A DNA stretch of 64,000 nt, taken from positions 163,091,250-163,155,249 of the forward strand of contig OX578135.1 in assembly GCA_951213105.1 (NCBI GenBank). Direction: 5' to 3'. The notes below the pieces were generated by a model. That model worked only from the letters and a program-made list of their open reading frames with translations. It made no database searches and was not told the origin of the DNA. The translations under genes were made by a program, and so were the position numbers. Below, piece after piece: positions 33,116 through 44,837 of this stretch; within the stretch, counting starts at the first letter, position 1, and each line of letters starts with the position of its first letter. Source of the stretch: Amaurobius ferox. Taxonomy: Eukaryota; Arthropoda; Arachnida; Araneae; Amaurobiidae.

Positions 33116-34318
33116 ATTTAGGGTTTTGAGTCTGCTATATTTGGACAGATTAATTACTAACTTAAACTTTTAACAGGATAGTTTAGAAATTAATAACCTT
33201 TAAGCATTAAATTATAACAACACAATGGAAAAATATATATAATTTCAAAACAATAATGAAAAATTTAGTTTTATGCTTGCATCAGAAACTCAGTCTAGCA
33301 TCTTCAGTAGAACAAGCTTATCACCTTCACTTACAACAACTGTGCCCCCCCCCCCACACACACACACATACTAAGAATAATTTATTTTGAACGTAAGGCT
33401 ACAAGCCAGTAATTTTTCATGTACGAAACAAAGCATATTTATGTTACAAATCAGTAGATTTTAACTACAAAGAAAAGCATACTTATTATTTATCAGAAAA
33501 TTTTTAGGAGGGGGGGGGGGGGGAAGAGATATTTAATATCAATACACAATTTTTTTTTTTTTTTTTTAACTATACAATACTTTTTCTCTGGACGACAAAT
33601 TTTTCAACAAAATTTCGAGAATCATTTCTGAATAAGTTGCCAAATAAACTACATTTCATAATCCTATCAAAAAATTATGCAAACAAGTTTTGTACATTTA
33701 ATAAAATTCATCAATGACATATAAAATGAAAATAAATAAATCATGCATGATTATTAAGAGACAAAACCAGGGTTTTTTTAATCATAATATTAATTTTATA
33801 TTAATGATAAATACACGGCCAATTATATTGTATATATATATTCAGAGATACCAACCTCTGAAAGGGGTCATCAGTAGAAAAATCAAGTTTTCAGTAGCTT
33901 TCAGTAAAACCACATTGACAATCAGTAAGATTTTACGTATATTGAAAATATATATTTTAAAATTTTAAAATTAGCTCAAAATGTAATTTTACCAACTTAA
34001 CTGAACAATGGCGTATTCATAGAGGGGGCCCTGTGGGTAGGAGGTCCTTCGCAATAGAACTGGTCACGAGAGGTTCACAAATTTAGCATTACTTTCAGTG
34101 CATAGAAGCATGAGTATAAATGCAGACGAAGTTTTGAATAAGATGGCTTTAAAAGCCAGAAAAATTAATCTATTATTATGAAACAGTGGATAGGTGTTAA
34201 ATTACTTAACATTAAAAATTTCTCATATTTTCTTCAAATTTTCTAAACGAATTTCCACTATATTTCTGTAAGTTCCACTATATTTCCACTATAATTCCTT
34301 GGGAAAGTTCACTATACC
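33116..34318. other. A+T-rich stretch with simple repeats
   Basis: Contains a C run followed by CA repeats (33345-33370), a run of G (33511-33523), a run of T (33552-33568) and A+T-rich DNA. A phrase with more G+C (agagggggccctgtgggtag) lies at 34021. No gene or paired repeat was recognised. Confidence 0.45.
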
Positions 34319-34513
34319 AGTGGGAAAGGTATCCACAGGGACCGTACCCTCCTTCCCCTACCACCAACTTCTCGGAAGGACTTACGGACCCACATGTTTA
34401 AAGTGATCGTACTCCGCGTGAACACAGCAGCAGTTTTGGCAGTGGCGGGAATCGAAACCGGGCCTACCGAGTGCAATTCCCATGCGCTAACCACTGGGCT
34501 ACCGCACCCTCTG
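34319..34513 (-). mobile_element. tRNA-headed SINE sharing the composite SINE body
   Basis: On the minus strand, the head reads agagggtgcggtagcccagt with A box TAGCCCAGTGG (34489-34502) and B box GGTTTCGATTCC (34448-34459), then the body cttccgagaagttggtggta. It stops inside the body, so the tail is missing. This head corresponds to the tRNA-like second segment of the composite SINE at 8.4 kb. Confidence 0.88.
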
Positions 34514-34540
34514 CGACAATCTCCATAACTTTCTTTTTAT

Positions 34541-34634
34541 TCACCCAATTTAGACCAGAACCCAGTGGGGGAGGCATCCACAGGGACCGTACCCTCTTTC
34601 CCCTATCATCAACCTCTCGAAAGGACTTACGGAC
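34541..34634 (-). mobile_element. SINE body fragment beside the tRNA-headed SINE
   Basis: Same orientation as its neighbour. It has gtccgtaagtcctttcgaga to ctggtctaaattgggtg, the middle of the shared body, without head or tail. About 27 bases of unrelated DNA separate the two. Confidence 0.85.
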
Positions 34635-34744
34635 ATTTCTGTAGTGCATTATTGCTATTTTGTCCCTTCCTTAAAACTCTAGAGCATTTTCTTTTCCTTT
34701 TTTTATATTGTTTTTTTAAATTAATCATAATTTTTATTTTTAAT

Positions 34745-34871
34745 TGTTATGGTGATTTCTGAGGAAGTTAAATTAGTATGCTCTTAAAGCAATAATAAAT
34801 AATTTTTATCTAATTTAAGCTAATAAATTTACTATGCTTACAACTTTAAAAATATATCATAATTCTAACTG
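34745..34871 (+). repeat. gypsy 2 partial 5' LTR
   Basis: About 125 bases (tttctgaggaagttaaatta, gctcttaaagcaataataaa, ttaagctaataaatttac) align with about 90 percent identity, by eye, to the repeat starting at 51203. The match stops at ataattctaact. The remaining LTR and the primer-binding site were not found. Confidence 0.8.
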
Positions 34872-35604
34872 GTATAGTCCATATCAATTCAGGCAGGGGG
34901 GGGGGGGGGGGTTACCTTCATAATTTCAAATGTTTTTGAAATTAACATATGTTAAAATTCAGGAAAAAGTAAGAAACCCGTATTTTTTTGTTTTGTTCAA
35001 AAAAATTCCTGGCCCGAGATACAGGCCGCCAAAGATGGTGCCATTTTTCACAAGCAAAATTTTAAAACACTCTATCTCTGGAACGGTTCCAGATATTTTA
35101 TTGCGGTTTTTTTTTATTTGAAAGATAATATTTTTCTGATTAAAATGATATCCTCCATTTGGAAATATATATCCAAGTTCTCTTGCTGTACGTAGCCTTC
35201 AGAATTTTTTTTTGAAAAATCAAAATATTTTTTTTTTTTTCAAAAATGCCAATCCCAAAAATTTTGATCTTTTGACTGTTGATCAGTACCACAGAGTACT
35301 ACATTCCCTGAAACCTGAAAATGAGAACTTTCACTTTTTTTAAGTTTAACAGGTTTTATAAACAATATTCATGTTTTAGCTTCCGTGGCTAATTTCTTTA
35401 TGCATATTTTTTTTTAATTTACTTTTCTCAAAAACACCTTTCTGAAAAGGAGAACATGCCATTTTGGTTCTGGAATTGTTATTATTATTATTTTTTTTTT
35501 TTTTATAAGAAATCCATTTCTGGACCAATGTGATGGAATAAAAATGATAAATGTTTTTATTCCTCTGAATTTTCTTTACATAGAACCTTTCAAATCATTA
35601 AAGG
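34872..35604. other. Block replacing the rest of the 5' LTR, unidentified
   Basis: Contains a G run (34899-34915), T runs and the phrase ggcccgagatacaggccgcc. It probably belongs to an insertion or deletion junction. No open frame, terminal repeats or target duplication were found. Confidence 0.4.
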
Positions 35605-35800
35605 ACTTCTGGAACAATGTGGAAGCTCCCAGATAATTCCAGAATGTAACAGAACCTTCTTCTAGAACAATCTGGAACCATCCAGACAATTCCAGACTGT
35701 AACAGAACCTTCTAGAACAATCTGGAAGCTTCCAGATAATTCCAGGATATAACAGAACGTTCTAGAACCATTCAGATAATTCCAGAATGTAACAGAACCT
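35605..35800. repeat. Tandem repeat, four units of about 50 bases, rich in GAA/TTC blocks
   Basis: Units share ttctagaacaatctggaa, gcttccagataattccag and aatgtaacagaacct. Each holds alternating GAA and TTC triplets spaced by two bases, such as ttctagaa and gaagcttc, the arrangement of heat-shock elements. Unit lengths are about 52, 54, 50 and 40. Confidence 0.75.
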
Positions 35801-35806
35801 CAGGGG

Positions 35807-37530
35807 CAGTTATTCAGGGGCGCCGCGGGGCCGCGCGAACCCCCTTGATCAAGCACTTCAAATTCCTTTATATAGGTTAATTACAATTTTTAAGGAAATT
35901 ATCTGAAATTTCTTTCAACTAAAAGTCGAATTATTGGAAATAAATGATAAAATTGTCACTAGATGGCAGCACTAAAGCTTTGACTTTCAAAAAAATCTCT
36001 TATCCCCTCTTCATACTATATTAAATTTATAGGGAAAAATACTGCATTATAGGGAAAGACGAGGGATTTTAATAAGGGCCGCGTCCCGTTATCGACTCTC
36101 TGATGATAGAAAGAATGGTATGTGAATACAACGGCAATAGAAATTTCAGCTAAAAAAACAGACATTGCAATATTCCAATCTGATCTGAGCCGCGGCTTAT
36201 ATCGCGCCTCTCTTCTAAAGAAGCCAAGAAGACTCGAATACCGTGAACGACTGACTCGAATTGGCTGAGTTTCGCTAATTTGGCCTCGAATTTTTCTTGA
36301 TAAATGAGTGTTCTCGCTCTCGCTTCTTTTTAAAATAATAAATTTGGATGTTTAAATAAATATTTGAAAATAAATTACTGTATTTATCTAATTCTGATTT
36401 ATTTTATTGATCCTATTGACCCCTAGCTTTTTCAGTTTTGGTTCATGAAGAAATAGTTTAGTAGTATTAGATATAGAAAATAGAAATTCAAAAAAGTTCC
36501 GATATATATTTTGTGCTTTTTACTTCATTGAATAAGTGGGGGTTATTAATGGTATTTTGGGGGTTCCGTTCTTCGTTTTTGGTAGAAAAATGCTTTGTTT
36601 GGAGCACTCAGTTTAATTTCGCTGCGTAAGCGCCCGGACGGGGGGCATTTCTGATGTAGGGTGGTTCTATCTGTCCTTCGGACAGGGGATTATTTCTGAT
36701 TTGGGGTAGTTCCATGCTTTGTTTGTGATGAATTTCAATGCGTTTGACTTCTTAATTGCTTAAAAGTCACGAGAATTGTATTTGTGGCATGCCCGTGGAT
36801 ATTTTTAGTAACACTTTCAGAAATGTGTTGTCTGAGGGGGTGGGTCTCTTGATTTACTCAGCTGTCTTACTTTTTCAGCTATTTAACATTAAAGATTGAA
36901 AAAAAATATAAATATTTGTTAAAGAATGTTAAAAATTAATTTTCAACCTGATACTTGATTCTTTGATCTGACGTTGTTTTCCTTAAAATCTCCCCCCCCC
37001 CCCCCTTTTCACCGGCGACTATTCAATCCCCCTGGTTTTGCTTCTAATTTCATTGAAGTCCAATATTGATCTGATACTCCCTAGGCGTAAATTTCACTTG
37101 AGGTAGTCCTAAAATTTCTCATCTCGTTTCCTAATTAAGCGATTTTGAATCTACTGGCAGCTATAGTCTCTGCACTATCTATACGCGTATCGTCTGGACA
37201 TGCATATTGTTTTATTCAAACCCCTCTGAGCGTCACTTTTAGTTTAACTAGCCCGCACGGTTTTACTTCTCGGTTCCTAAATTGAGCGATTTTGAATCTT
37301 CTGGTAGCTACAGTCTTTGTACCATTTGAATATACATATCTTTCATATCAATCCCCTGGGCGCAATTTTTACTTTAAGTAGTTCCCTTCTAATTTCACAT
37401 CTCGGCTCTTAATTGAGCCATTTTGATTCCGTTGGTGGCTATAGTCCCGGCACCATTTGTACATGTGAACTGGATATACATATTTATTGTGTCAGCTCCC
37501 TGGGCGCAACTTTCAGTTCGGTTAACCCCC
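35807..37530 (-). mobile_element. Non-autonomous hAT family, copy 1 (inverted, truncated)
   Basis: The left end (cagttattcaggggcgccgcg) matches the right end of copy 2 read inversely, and both then share ctagatggcagcacta, a gccgcgtccc/tatcga block and an agctgtcttactttttcagc block. At 37100-37520 it holds about three reverse copies of the tandem unit found in copy 2 (gctatagtc, tgagcgattttgaat, cctgggcgcaactttc). The other terminal repeat is missing, so no target duplication could be shown. Confidence 0.75.
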
Positions 37531-37709
37531 CGCCCTCTGACCAGTCTTTTGAGAGCTCTGTTTGGGTATATTATGTCTAAAAGTACCTTTTGACTGTTTG
37601 TGTATTTTGGAGGGATATTTCCAGCCTGTTTTTGTATTTTAACTAACTTAACCCTTTTCTGACCACAGGATTTTCATATCTTAAATTTTGCTTTACTTTT
37701 CCCTGAAAA
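37531..37709 (+). other. gypsy 2 leader between the hAT copy and gag
   Basis: T-rich leader before the gag ATG. It contains ttaacccttttctgaccaca, which resembles a piggyBac end only over the first ten bases. No primer-binding site was recognised. Confidence 0.4.
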
Positions 37710-38580
37710 ATGTTTAATAACTCAGCTGAGGATAATACTTTTTTAATGCATCTAATGAATAATCCATATAATAGAAGTGAGGTTTGTACTCCTAACTTTT
37801 TTCATAACAGGGAAGAAAATCCAGAAATGGAGAATAATGGAATTAGTATGGCTAGTACAACGAGAGTTAACACTGAGAATCAAGGTCCTCCCATGCTATC
37901 TAGAGCCAATTATCCACATTTTAGTGGTCAAACTTCTTCACAGGTAGGTGGAAGTCAGATTTTGCAGTATGTTACACATACTGCTCCATTGGGGGGGATT
38001 CCTGGATAGCATTCCTGTCTTTTGTGGAACTGAAAGTGATTCTTCACTTGAAGATTTCAGATCCACAATAGACATGATTGCAAGCTATACAAATTGGGGG
38101 GAGAGTGATAAGCTTTTAGTTATAAAGCTAAAGCTGGGAGGAGAGACGGCGCATCTCATCAAAGATAACTCTAATCTGAGAGTGGAGAAAAATTTAACAG
38201 TTTTAATTAAAACTCTCCGCGATAGAGTTTCGTCACCGGAATATGCACACAAGCATTTAAAGTCCCTCCTTCAGAATTATCAGTGCCCACACGAGACGGT
38301 GAGGCAATATGAGGCAAGAGTGGAGTCCTTGTCGTTCAAAACTGTTCTTGTTGACTTACTCCAAAATTCTGTGGCTGATAAAAATCACCAGGATGTTCTG
38401 ACATCAGTTTTTATTGAGGGTCTTACCCCACATATTAGAAGATTAGTCCTACTTCAAGACCACAAAACCTTCAAAAATGCCCGAAATAAGGCAGTGGCTG
38501 AGGAGGAAGTCTGGAGTCAGCAGAACTCCCAACAAACAGTAGAGGAAGTCAAAAGTATTGCCCATTCTGAATTAAATTAA
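37710..38580 (+). pseudogene. gypsy 2 gag, one frameshift
   Basis: The start is MFNNSAEDNTFLMHLMNNPY; the frame shifts near 37990-38005, then runs to 38580. The second part has SIPVFCGTESDSSLEDFRST, LVIKLKLGGETAHLIKDN and QNYQCPHETVRQYEARVESL, the capsid-like region of Ty3/gypsy gag proteins, which package the RNA. The frameshift follows a run of G (ttggggggga), a likely mutation site. A coiled, charged C-terminus follows. Confidence 0.8.
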
Positions 38581-38739
38581 TTTAAAAATATCATTTTGAA
38601 ACAGCAGACCATGATAGCTGCACTCACTGATTTTGTAGCTGCCTTACAGTTACAAATAAAAGAAGTCATTTCTGCTCCTAAAGAGGGTAACACAAAGGGT
38701 TACCCATAAAAGAGACAAGGGTCTCAGGAGGCAAGAAAC

Positions 38740-39651
38740 TTCTCTCCCACTTGCTTTAAATGCAATGGAAAAGGACATATGGCATGAGAATACATATAAA
38801 CCACCACAAAATCAATTTTAACAACAGGGGTATTGAAGCCAATACATCAGGGGTACCACAGAATAATCAGTAGTATGCCTTTCAAGGTTACTATCAAAAT
38901 GTCCAACAAAACCAACACATGCCTCCACAACAGAGTAGTTTTCAGAGATACCAACCAGCGCTTCCACCTAGGCCTCCAAAGAGGATAAAATCCCTTTAAT
39001 CAGAACCAACAGTAGCCATGGCAGGCACCTTCAGGTCATTTAAATTAGAGGGTGATGGAAATACTCACCCTAGCATACAGTCGCAGACCCATTTTGAGGT
39101 GTCATTTCTAGGGATGGCAGTTTCATCTGTTAGAGCCCAACTTCCTTTGATATCAGGCACTATCCAGAATCAAAACCTTTTGTTTTTAGTAGATTCAGAT
39201 GCGTCAATTAATGCGATATATACCAGTACGCTTAAACTTTTGTCTATTGATCAGTCATTCATTGAACCATGTAACATTTTTTTTAAAGGAATTTCTAGAC
39301 AACAATTAAATGTTACAAGAGAAAGTCACTTTACCTATTCTTTTTGGAAGAGAAATTATACAGGTAGAATTTTTTATTTTAAATGATTCATTTACTCCTG
39401 CACATTATTTGGCTATTTTGGGTACTAAATTTTTATCAAGACATACATTTAAAATGGATTTTGAAACTGAAATCTTAAAAAATGATGTTGTTATTGTGCC
39501 TTTCGTATTGTCAAACCAGCCTGCCCAGCCTATGCCTGTTAATAATAATATTAATTCATCTCAAAATTCTTCCCATCAAGCCCAGGAACCTTTTAATTGT
39601 TTTAAGCTTAATAAATTTAACTTAAAACCCTATTCTGAATGTTTTATTTAA
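38740..39651 (+). pseudogene. gypsy 2 nucleocapsid remnant and protease
   Basis: Near 38755 CFKCNGKGHMA is the start of a CCHC knuckle, cut by a TGA. Protease text follows from 39018 (MAGTFRSFKLEG), with FLVDSDASINAIY at about 39183, where DSDAS stands in place of the usual DTGAS. The frame changes near 39310 and continues with LPILFGREIIQVEFFIL and LAILGTKFLSRHTFKMDFET, the flap and C-terminal part. The changed active site and frame make it inactive. Confidence 0.8.
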
Positions 39652-40512
39652 GTTCGCTGCAAGCCTAGACAAAATTTTTATTCAGATATTATTTTAATAG
39701 AACCTAATTCTTATAACAGTAACATTGTTGTAGCACGATCAGTCCATAATTTTTCTTCAGGTTATATTTATACTGTAAAAATTACAAATTTTTATCGCTC
39801 AAGTATATATGTAAACAAGAATACTAAGGTTGCCACCCTATCATCTATTTTTTTTGTCCCATCTTACCCTATCAATGCTATTCAAAATTCTGAGGGAGAT
39901 GATTTTGAAGTTTGGGGAGGAAAATTTGATTTTTCCCATTTGCAAAAGTTGCCCTTGCTAGATTTACTCAAAGAATTTAAGTAAGTTTTTGCTAATTCTG
40001 TTTCTGACCTAGAGGGATGTGATATAATTTATCACACCATTTATGTAAATGATTCTGTCTCCTTAAAACTAAGACCCTACTGTGTCCCTTCCCATCTTAA
40101 AGATGAGCTAAATAAGCAAATCAATGAGCTTTTAGAAGTGGATGTCATACAAGAATCTGGCAGTCCATTCACTTGCCCTGTTGTGTTCGTTAAAAAGGCT
40201 GATGGCACTTTTAGGCTCGTGTGCGATTTTCGGAAATTAATCTTAATATTCAAGAGATGATCGATGATTTAAATGGGGCCAAATTTTTCTCAACCCTTGA
40301 TCTTACTTCAGAATTCTACCAGATGAAGCTCCATCCAGACAACACATTTAAGACTGGGTTTTCTATGCTGTTTGGACACTATGAGTGGAAAAGGGTACCA
40401 TTCGGACTCAAAAATGCTCCCCCACATCCTTCCAATGTCTAATGTCTATCGTTTTAGCTGACCTTCTCCTATGCAGATAGGTATTTACATTGATGATATT
40501 GTGATTGCATCT
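39652..40512 (+). pseudogene. gypsy 2 RT N-terminal half, interrupted by a hAT copy
   Basis: Reading continues from the protease with two in-frame stops (39649 and 39982 areas). It gives LRPYCVPSHLKDELNKQINE, FVKKADGTFRLVCDFRKL, then a frame change and MIDDLNGAKFFSTLDLTSEF and WKRVPFGLKNAP. A stop follows, then VYIDDIVIAS-like text (YIDDIVIAS at about 40486-40512). Compared with the family's usual spacing, a short segment between DFRKL and MIDDL is missing. The insertion of the next element falls right after the active-site strand. Confidence 0.85.
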
Positions 40513-43069
40513 CAGTGGCGGCTCGTGAGCGACATGTAGAGGGGGGCGCTCATCTATGTATTTATGCCTATATATATGTTAGTAATATAAATATATACAT
40601 ATATATATATACATATATATTATTTATATATATATCATATATATTATATATATATGTATATATAAAGCATATGTATATACATATACGTATTTTGGGCATA
40701 GCAACGGGAGTATTAAAAATATAAACGACGGATGTATTAAGTAAAATAACGTGCCTCCCACCTGCTCGCTCGTTCATAAAAAGTCTGGACACATGGAACG
40801 TATCTTTCCTAGTGAAAAACATTACATAGTCCTAATTTACGTAAAATTGTAGGGGCTAGTTAAACTAAAAGTTATGCCCAGGGAGTTGACTAAAAAATAT
40901 GCATATTCTGGCGATACGTACTGATGGTTCAGACACTATAGCCACCCGTAAAATCAAAATCGGTCAATTAGGAGGCGAGATAGAAAATTGGGGGGGGGGT
41001 AACCAAAGTAAGAGTTACGCTCGGAGATTTGCCATATTAAAGTTGCATATCCAGGTGACATGTACAAATGGTAGAGAAACTCACTACAGCGACAAGCCGA
41101 ACCAAAATCGCTCAATTAGAAGCAGATATGTAAAATTCTGGGGACTAGTTAAACTAAAAGTTATACCCAGGGGTTGACACAAAAATATGTGTATCCAATT
41201 GAAATGTACAGATGTTGCTCAGACTATATAGTCACCAGCAGAATCAAAATCGTTCAATTAGAAATTGAAATGTAAAATTATGGGGACTAGTTAAACTAAA
41301 AGTTAAGCCCAGGGGTTGACGCAAAAAACGTATGTATATTATATCCATCAAATATGTATATCAAGTTAATATGTACATGTGGGTCAGAGACTATAGCCAC
41401 CATCTGAATCAAAATCGTTTTATTAGGAGTCGAGATGGATAAGTGTGTGTGTGTGTGTAGGGGGGGGGGGGGGGTGCTATTTGAAGTAAAAGCTACGCTC
41501 AAAGATTTATCACTATAAAGATGCAGATCCAGGTGACATGTGCTAATGGTGCAGAGACTATAGCCATCAGTAAAATCAAAATCGCTCAATTAAGAGGTGA
41601 GGTGGGAAATTGGAGGGGGGGGGGGGGCGTAACTGATGTAAAAGTTAATCTCAGGGATTTCTCACAAAGATGCATATCCAGGTGACGTGAACAAATGGTG
41701 CAGAGGCTATAGCCACTAGCAGAACCAAAATCTCTCAGTTAGGAAATGAGATGTAAAATTGAGGGAGCTAAGCTAAAAGTTACGTCCAGGGGCTTGGCAC
41801 AAAATATATATTTAGGTGACACGTACAGATGGTGCAGAGACTATAACCATGATTAGAATCAAACTCGCTGAATTAGAAGGCGAGATAAGAAATTTGGGGG
41901 CTACTTCAATTTAAATATAAGCCTAGGGCCAATATTATAAGTCTAGAGCCAATTTGAGGGCTACCAATATAGTCGCCAGTGGTCGGGCCAAAATTTCCAG
42001 AAAAACGACGTCAGATAAAAGGATCATGTTGAAAATTTAATTTTTAAGTTTTTTAACAAATACTTAGAATTTCTTTAATTTTTAGGCATTTTTTAATGTT
42101 AAATAGCTGAAAAAGTAAGACAGCTGGGTAAGTCAACTCAAACTAAATGTCCGAAACAACACATATATGAAAGTGTCACTAAAAATAGCCTATATGTCCC
42201 AGTGTGCCAAAAATTGGAAACTCGTGACGTTTAAAGAATTATTTTGAAGTCAAACATATTGAAATTCGTCACCAGCAGATCAACTAGAGCATAGAAATAA
42301 ATCCCTTCCGGAAGAACAGAACAACAGACAAACTACATCAGAAATGACGAAATGCGAAACAACTTCAATAATTAAGACAGCTGGGTGGGACAAACGATCC
42401 CTCAAACTGAGTGTCCTAAACAAGACACTTTATTCACGATGGCCAGAAACCCCTAAAATATCATACACCCCCCCCCCCTTCCCATCACCACACACGTACA
42501 CTTAATTCTCTCATTTGTTCAAATGTTTATTTAAACTTCCAAATTTATAACAAATACGAGAATGAGAACAAACACATTCTTAAATGTAGAAAATTGAAGC
42601 CAAATTAGCGAAACTGAGCCAATTTGAGAAGTCCCTCTTCATGTTTTTCTACTCTTCTGTTTCTTTTTGGCGGGGGCGCGCTCATTCCCGCGACACAATC
42701 TACTAGTAAATCTGCAATGTCTGGGTTTTTTTCACGCCAAATTTCTAATATTGCTCCTATACCGTTCTTTCACTCAGGAAATGTCGATAGTAGGGACGCG
42801 GCTTTAAAAATATCCCTATATTTTCCCCTATGTGTTGAAAATTCTGTGCAATACAGCTTTCGTGAGTCGACGTTCTCCGAAGAAAGGTGTAGTGCTGCCA
42901 TCTAGTGGCATTTTCATAACTTATTTGTAATAATTCTCCAATTAATTGAACCAAAAATTCAGATTTTTTCAATAGAAATTGTAATAAATCTGTATAACTA
43001 AAAAAATAATTTGGGATGTTTACTCAATGGTGTCGCGCGTACTCGCGGCGCCCCCAATGGCCGCCACTG
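40513..43069 (+). mobile_element. Non-autonomous hAT family, copy 2, 8-bp TSD
   Basis: The left end reads CAGTGGCGGCTCGTGAGCG and the right end, reverse-complemented, CAGTGGCGGCCATTGGGGGC; both then carry a gggggcgc box. The 8 bases ttgcatct are exact on both sides (40505-40512 and 43070-43077). The gypsy reverse transcriptase frame resumes after it. It has no transposase. It carries TA-rich DNA, an array of about eight tandem units and several G runs. Confidence 0.95.
40850..41945 (+). repeat. Tandem array of about eight units, 120-200 bases each
   Basis: Each unit has a form of ggggactagttaaactaaaa, then gttatgcccaggggttgac, atgcatatccaggtgac, tgcagagactatagccacc and aatcaaaatcgctcaattag. 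Units begin near 40855, 41000, 41140, 41280, 41475, 41625, 41760 and 41900. G runs of 8 to 14 sit at the same place in three of them. Copy 1 has the same unit, inverted. Confidence 0.85.
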
Positions 43070-43077
43070 TTGCATCT

Positions 43078-43700
43078 ACAACCTTTGAAGAGCACCTAAA
43101 CAAACTAAGAATTATTTTCGAATATCTGCAGACTCATAACCTTAAGCTCAAACTGAGCAAATGCATTTTTTTAAATCTTCCATTACCTATTTAGGATTCC
43201 AAGTTTCACAAGGCAGTGTCCAACCAGATCCCACTAATTTACGAGTAGTTGAAAATTTTAAAATTCTATCTTGCAAAAAACATATTAGACAATTTTTAGG
43301 CTTAACAGGATTTTATCGTAGGTTTATTCAAAATTATGCTGAAAAATCACTCCCATTAGCTGAATTGACAAAAAATTCTTCTAATTTTGTTTAGACAAAG
43401 AAGGTGCAAACTGCCTTTGATACACTAAAGCAAGAACTGCTTCAAAAACCCATTCTGCAACTTCCTGATTTTTCGAAACCTTCTGCTTTATGATGCCTCA
43501 AAATTTTCTCTAGGGGCTGTTCTATGCCAGGAAGATGAAAACAAATTCCTACATCCTGTTGCTTATGCCAGTAGGAAGTTGAAAACAGCTGAATTAAATT
43601 ATAGTACTGTAGAAAGAGAAGCTGTAGGTGTTGTTTGGGCCACTGCTATTTTAAACATTACCTTCTAGGGAAGCATTTTATTGTGTATTGCAACCAAGCT
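43078..43700 (+). pseudogene. gypsy 2 RT C-terminus and RNase H
   Basis: Reading resumes with TTFEEHLNKLRIIFEYLQTH, then SSITYLGFQVSQGSVQPDPT and IRQFLGLTGFYRRFIQNYAE. RNase H follows in other frames: ILQLPDFSKP, SLGAVLCQEDENKFLHPVAY and STVEREAVGVVWA. At least three frame changes and a TAG near 43394 are present. The order and phrases match the connection and RNase H domains of Ty3/gypsy pol. A SINE interrupts it after TKL-type text. Confidence 0.85.
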
Positions 43701-43713
43701 TCCCTGTCTCATG

Positions 43714-43864
43714 TTGAAACCCAGACCGTCCGACCTACCAGAAAGGTGTAAGGTAACCGTTTGGACGGTCGGGAAGTGCCACCCAATTTAGACCGGAACC
43801 CAGTGGGGGAAGCATCCACAGGGACCGTACCCTCCTTCCCCTACCACCAACCTCTCGGAAGGAC
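43714..43864 (-). mobile_element. 5'-truncated composite-family SINE in gypsy 2
   Basis: On the minus strand it runs from agtccttccgagaggttggt to ggtcggacggtctgggtttc and the start of CAA repeats. Exact repeats tccctgtctcatgt flank it (43701-43714 and 43865-43878, with one or two bases shared with the SINE end). It splits the RNase H region. Confidence 0.95.
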
Positions 43865-43878
43865 TCCCTGTCTCATGT

Positions 43879-44215
43879 GATAAAACTTAAAGACCCCATT
43901 TCACGTATTGCTAGATGGATAACGAGTCTTACCAGTTATGATTTTAAGACTGTTCACAAGCCAGGTAAATTAAATGTCACTGCTGATTTTCTTTCAAGGT
44001 GCATTAACACTATAGATACTGTAAATGATAATGAATCCAAAAATTTAACTATTGACTCTAGCCTTTTTACTCGAATTTCTAATTCTCAATTATCAGATGC
44101 TAAATATAATAAAATAAAATTTTTGCTAAATAATAATAAGGATACTTACCCTAAAACTCTCCAATTTTTTTTAAGAACAGATATCAAACTATGGAAAGAA
44201 TTTGTGTTCCTTTAG
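43879..44215 (+). pseudogene. gypsy 2 end of RNase H and linker to integrase
   Basis: Text IKLKDPISRIARWITSLTSY, VHKPGKLNVTADFLSRC is the end of the RNase H domain (the usual ADxLSR phrase). A linker then leads to integrase. The frame is open for 112 codons here, and changes at about 44195. Confidence 0.85.
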
Positions 44216-44837
44216 ACTTAGTCCCTGATATTCTAAATTTGTGTCATGATTCTCCCACCGCAGCTCATGGCAGTTTCAAGAGGACTTTTACAAGAATTAA
44301 AAAACAGTTTTATTGGCCAAGCATGTATGCCCATGTTTTGAATTATGTTAAGTCCTGCCATACTTGTCTACAAAGATATGATTATAAAGCTCACCAGAAG
44401 GCACCTATTCAACGATTTCCAGTCACAACTTATCTTATGAAGAGAATTGCAACAGATGTAGTTGGCCCTTTGCCAGAGACTGTAGCTGGAAATAAGTATA
44501 TTTTGGTCATCACTGACTACTTTACAAGGTGGTCTGAAGCTTATCCTATTAAAAACACTAAATCCAAAACTATTTTGGCTTGCTTGGAAAATTGGGTTTC
44601 TGCTCATGGTGTTTGTTCCTTAACACTTGGTCACAGATAAGGGGTTGAATTTTATATCAAAGGTTGCTAAGAATTTTTATAAGAAATTGGGTATCAACAA
44701 GCATACTATGACTAGTTATAATCCTCAAGAGGATGGAGTATGTGAGAGCTTGAATTCCACTTTAATAAAATCTCTCAGTACTTTAATTTCCAGCACACAA
44801 GATGGCGGAGATAGGCATTTACACTTTGTTCTTATGG
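44191..44837 (+). pseudogene. gypsy 2 integrase, N-terminal and core part
   Basis: It has the zinc-binding region with H and C residues (CHDSPTAAHGSFKRTF, then SCHTCLQRY) and the catalytic core with IATDVVGPLPETVAGN, LVITDYFTRWSEAYPI and, after a frame change near 44630, VTDKGLNFISKVAKNFYKKL and TSYNPQEDGVCESLN. The D,D,E positions are readable: D in ATDVV, D in TDKG, E in VCES. A 3.35-kb insert interrupts it after FVLM. Confidence 0.87.

Noticed and set aside
37647..37668. piggyBac left end (ttaaccctttt)
   Set aside because: Similarity to the 50.6-kb right end covers only about ten bases, and it is 11 kb from the transposase.
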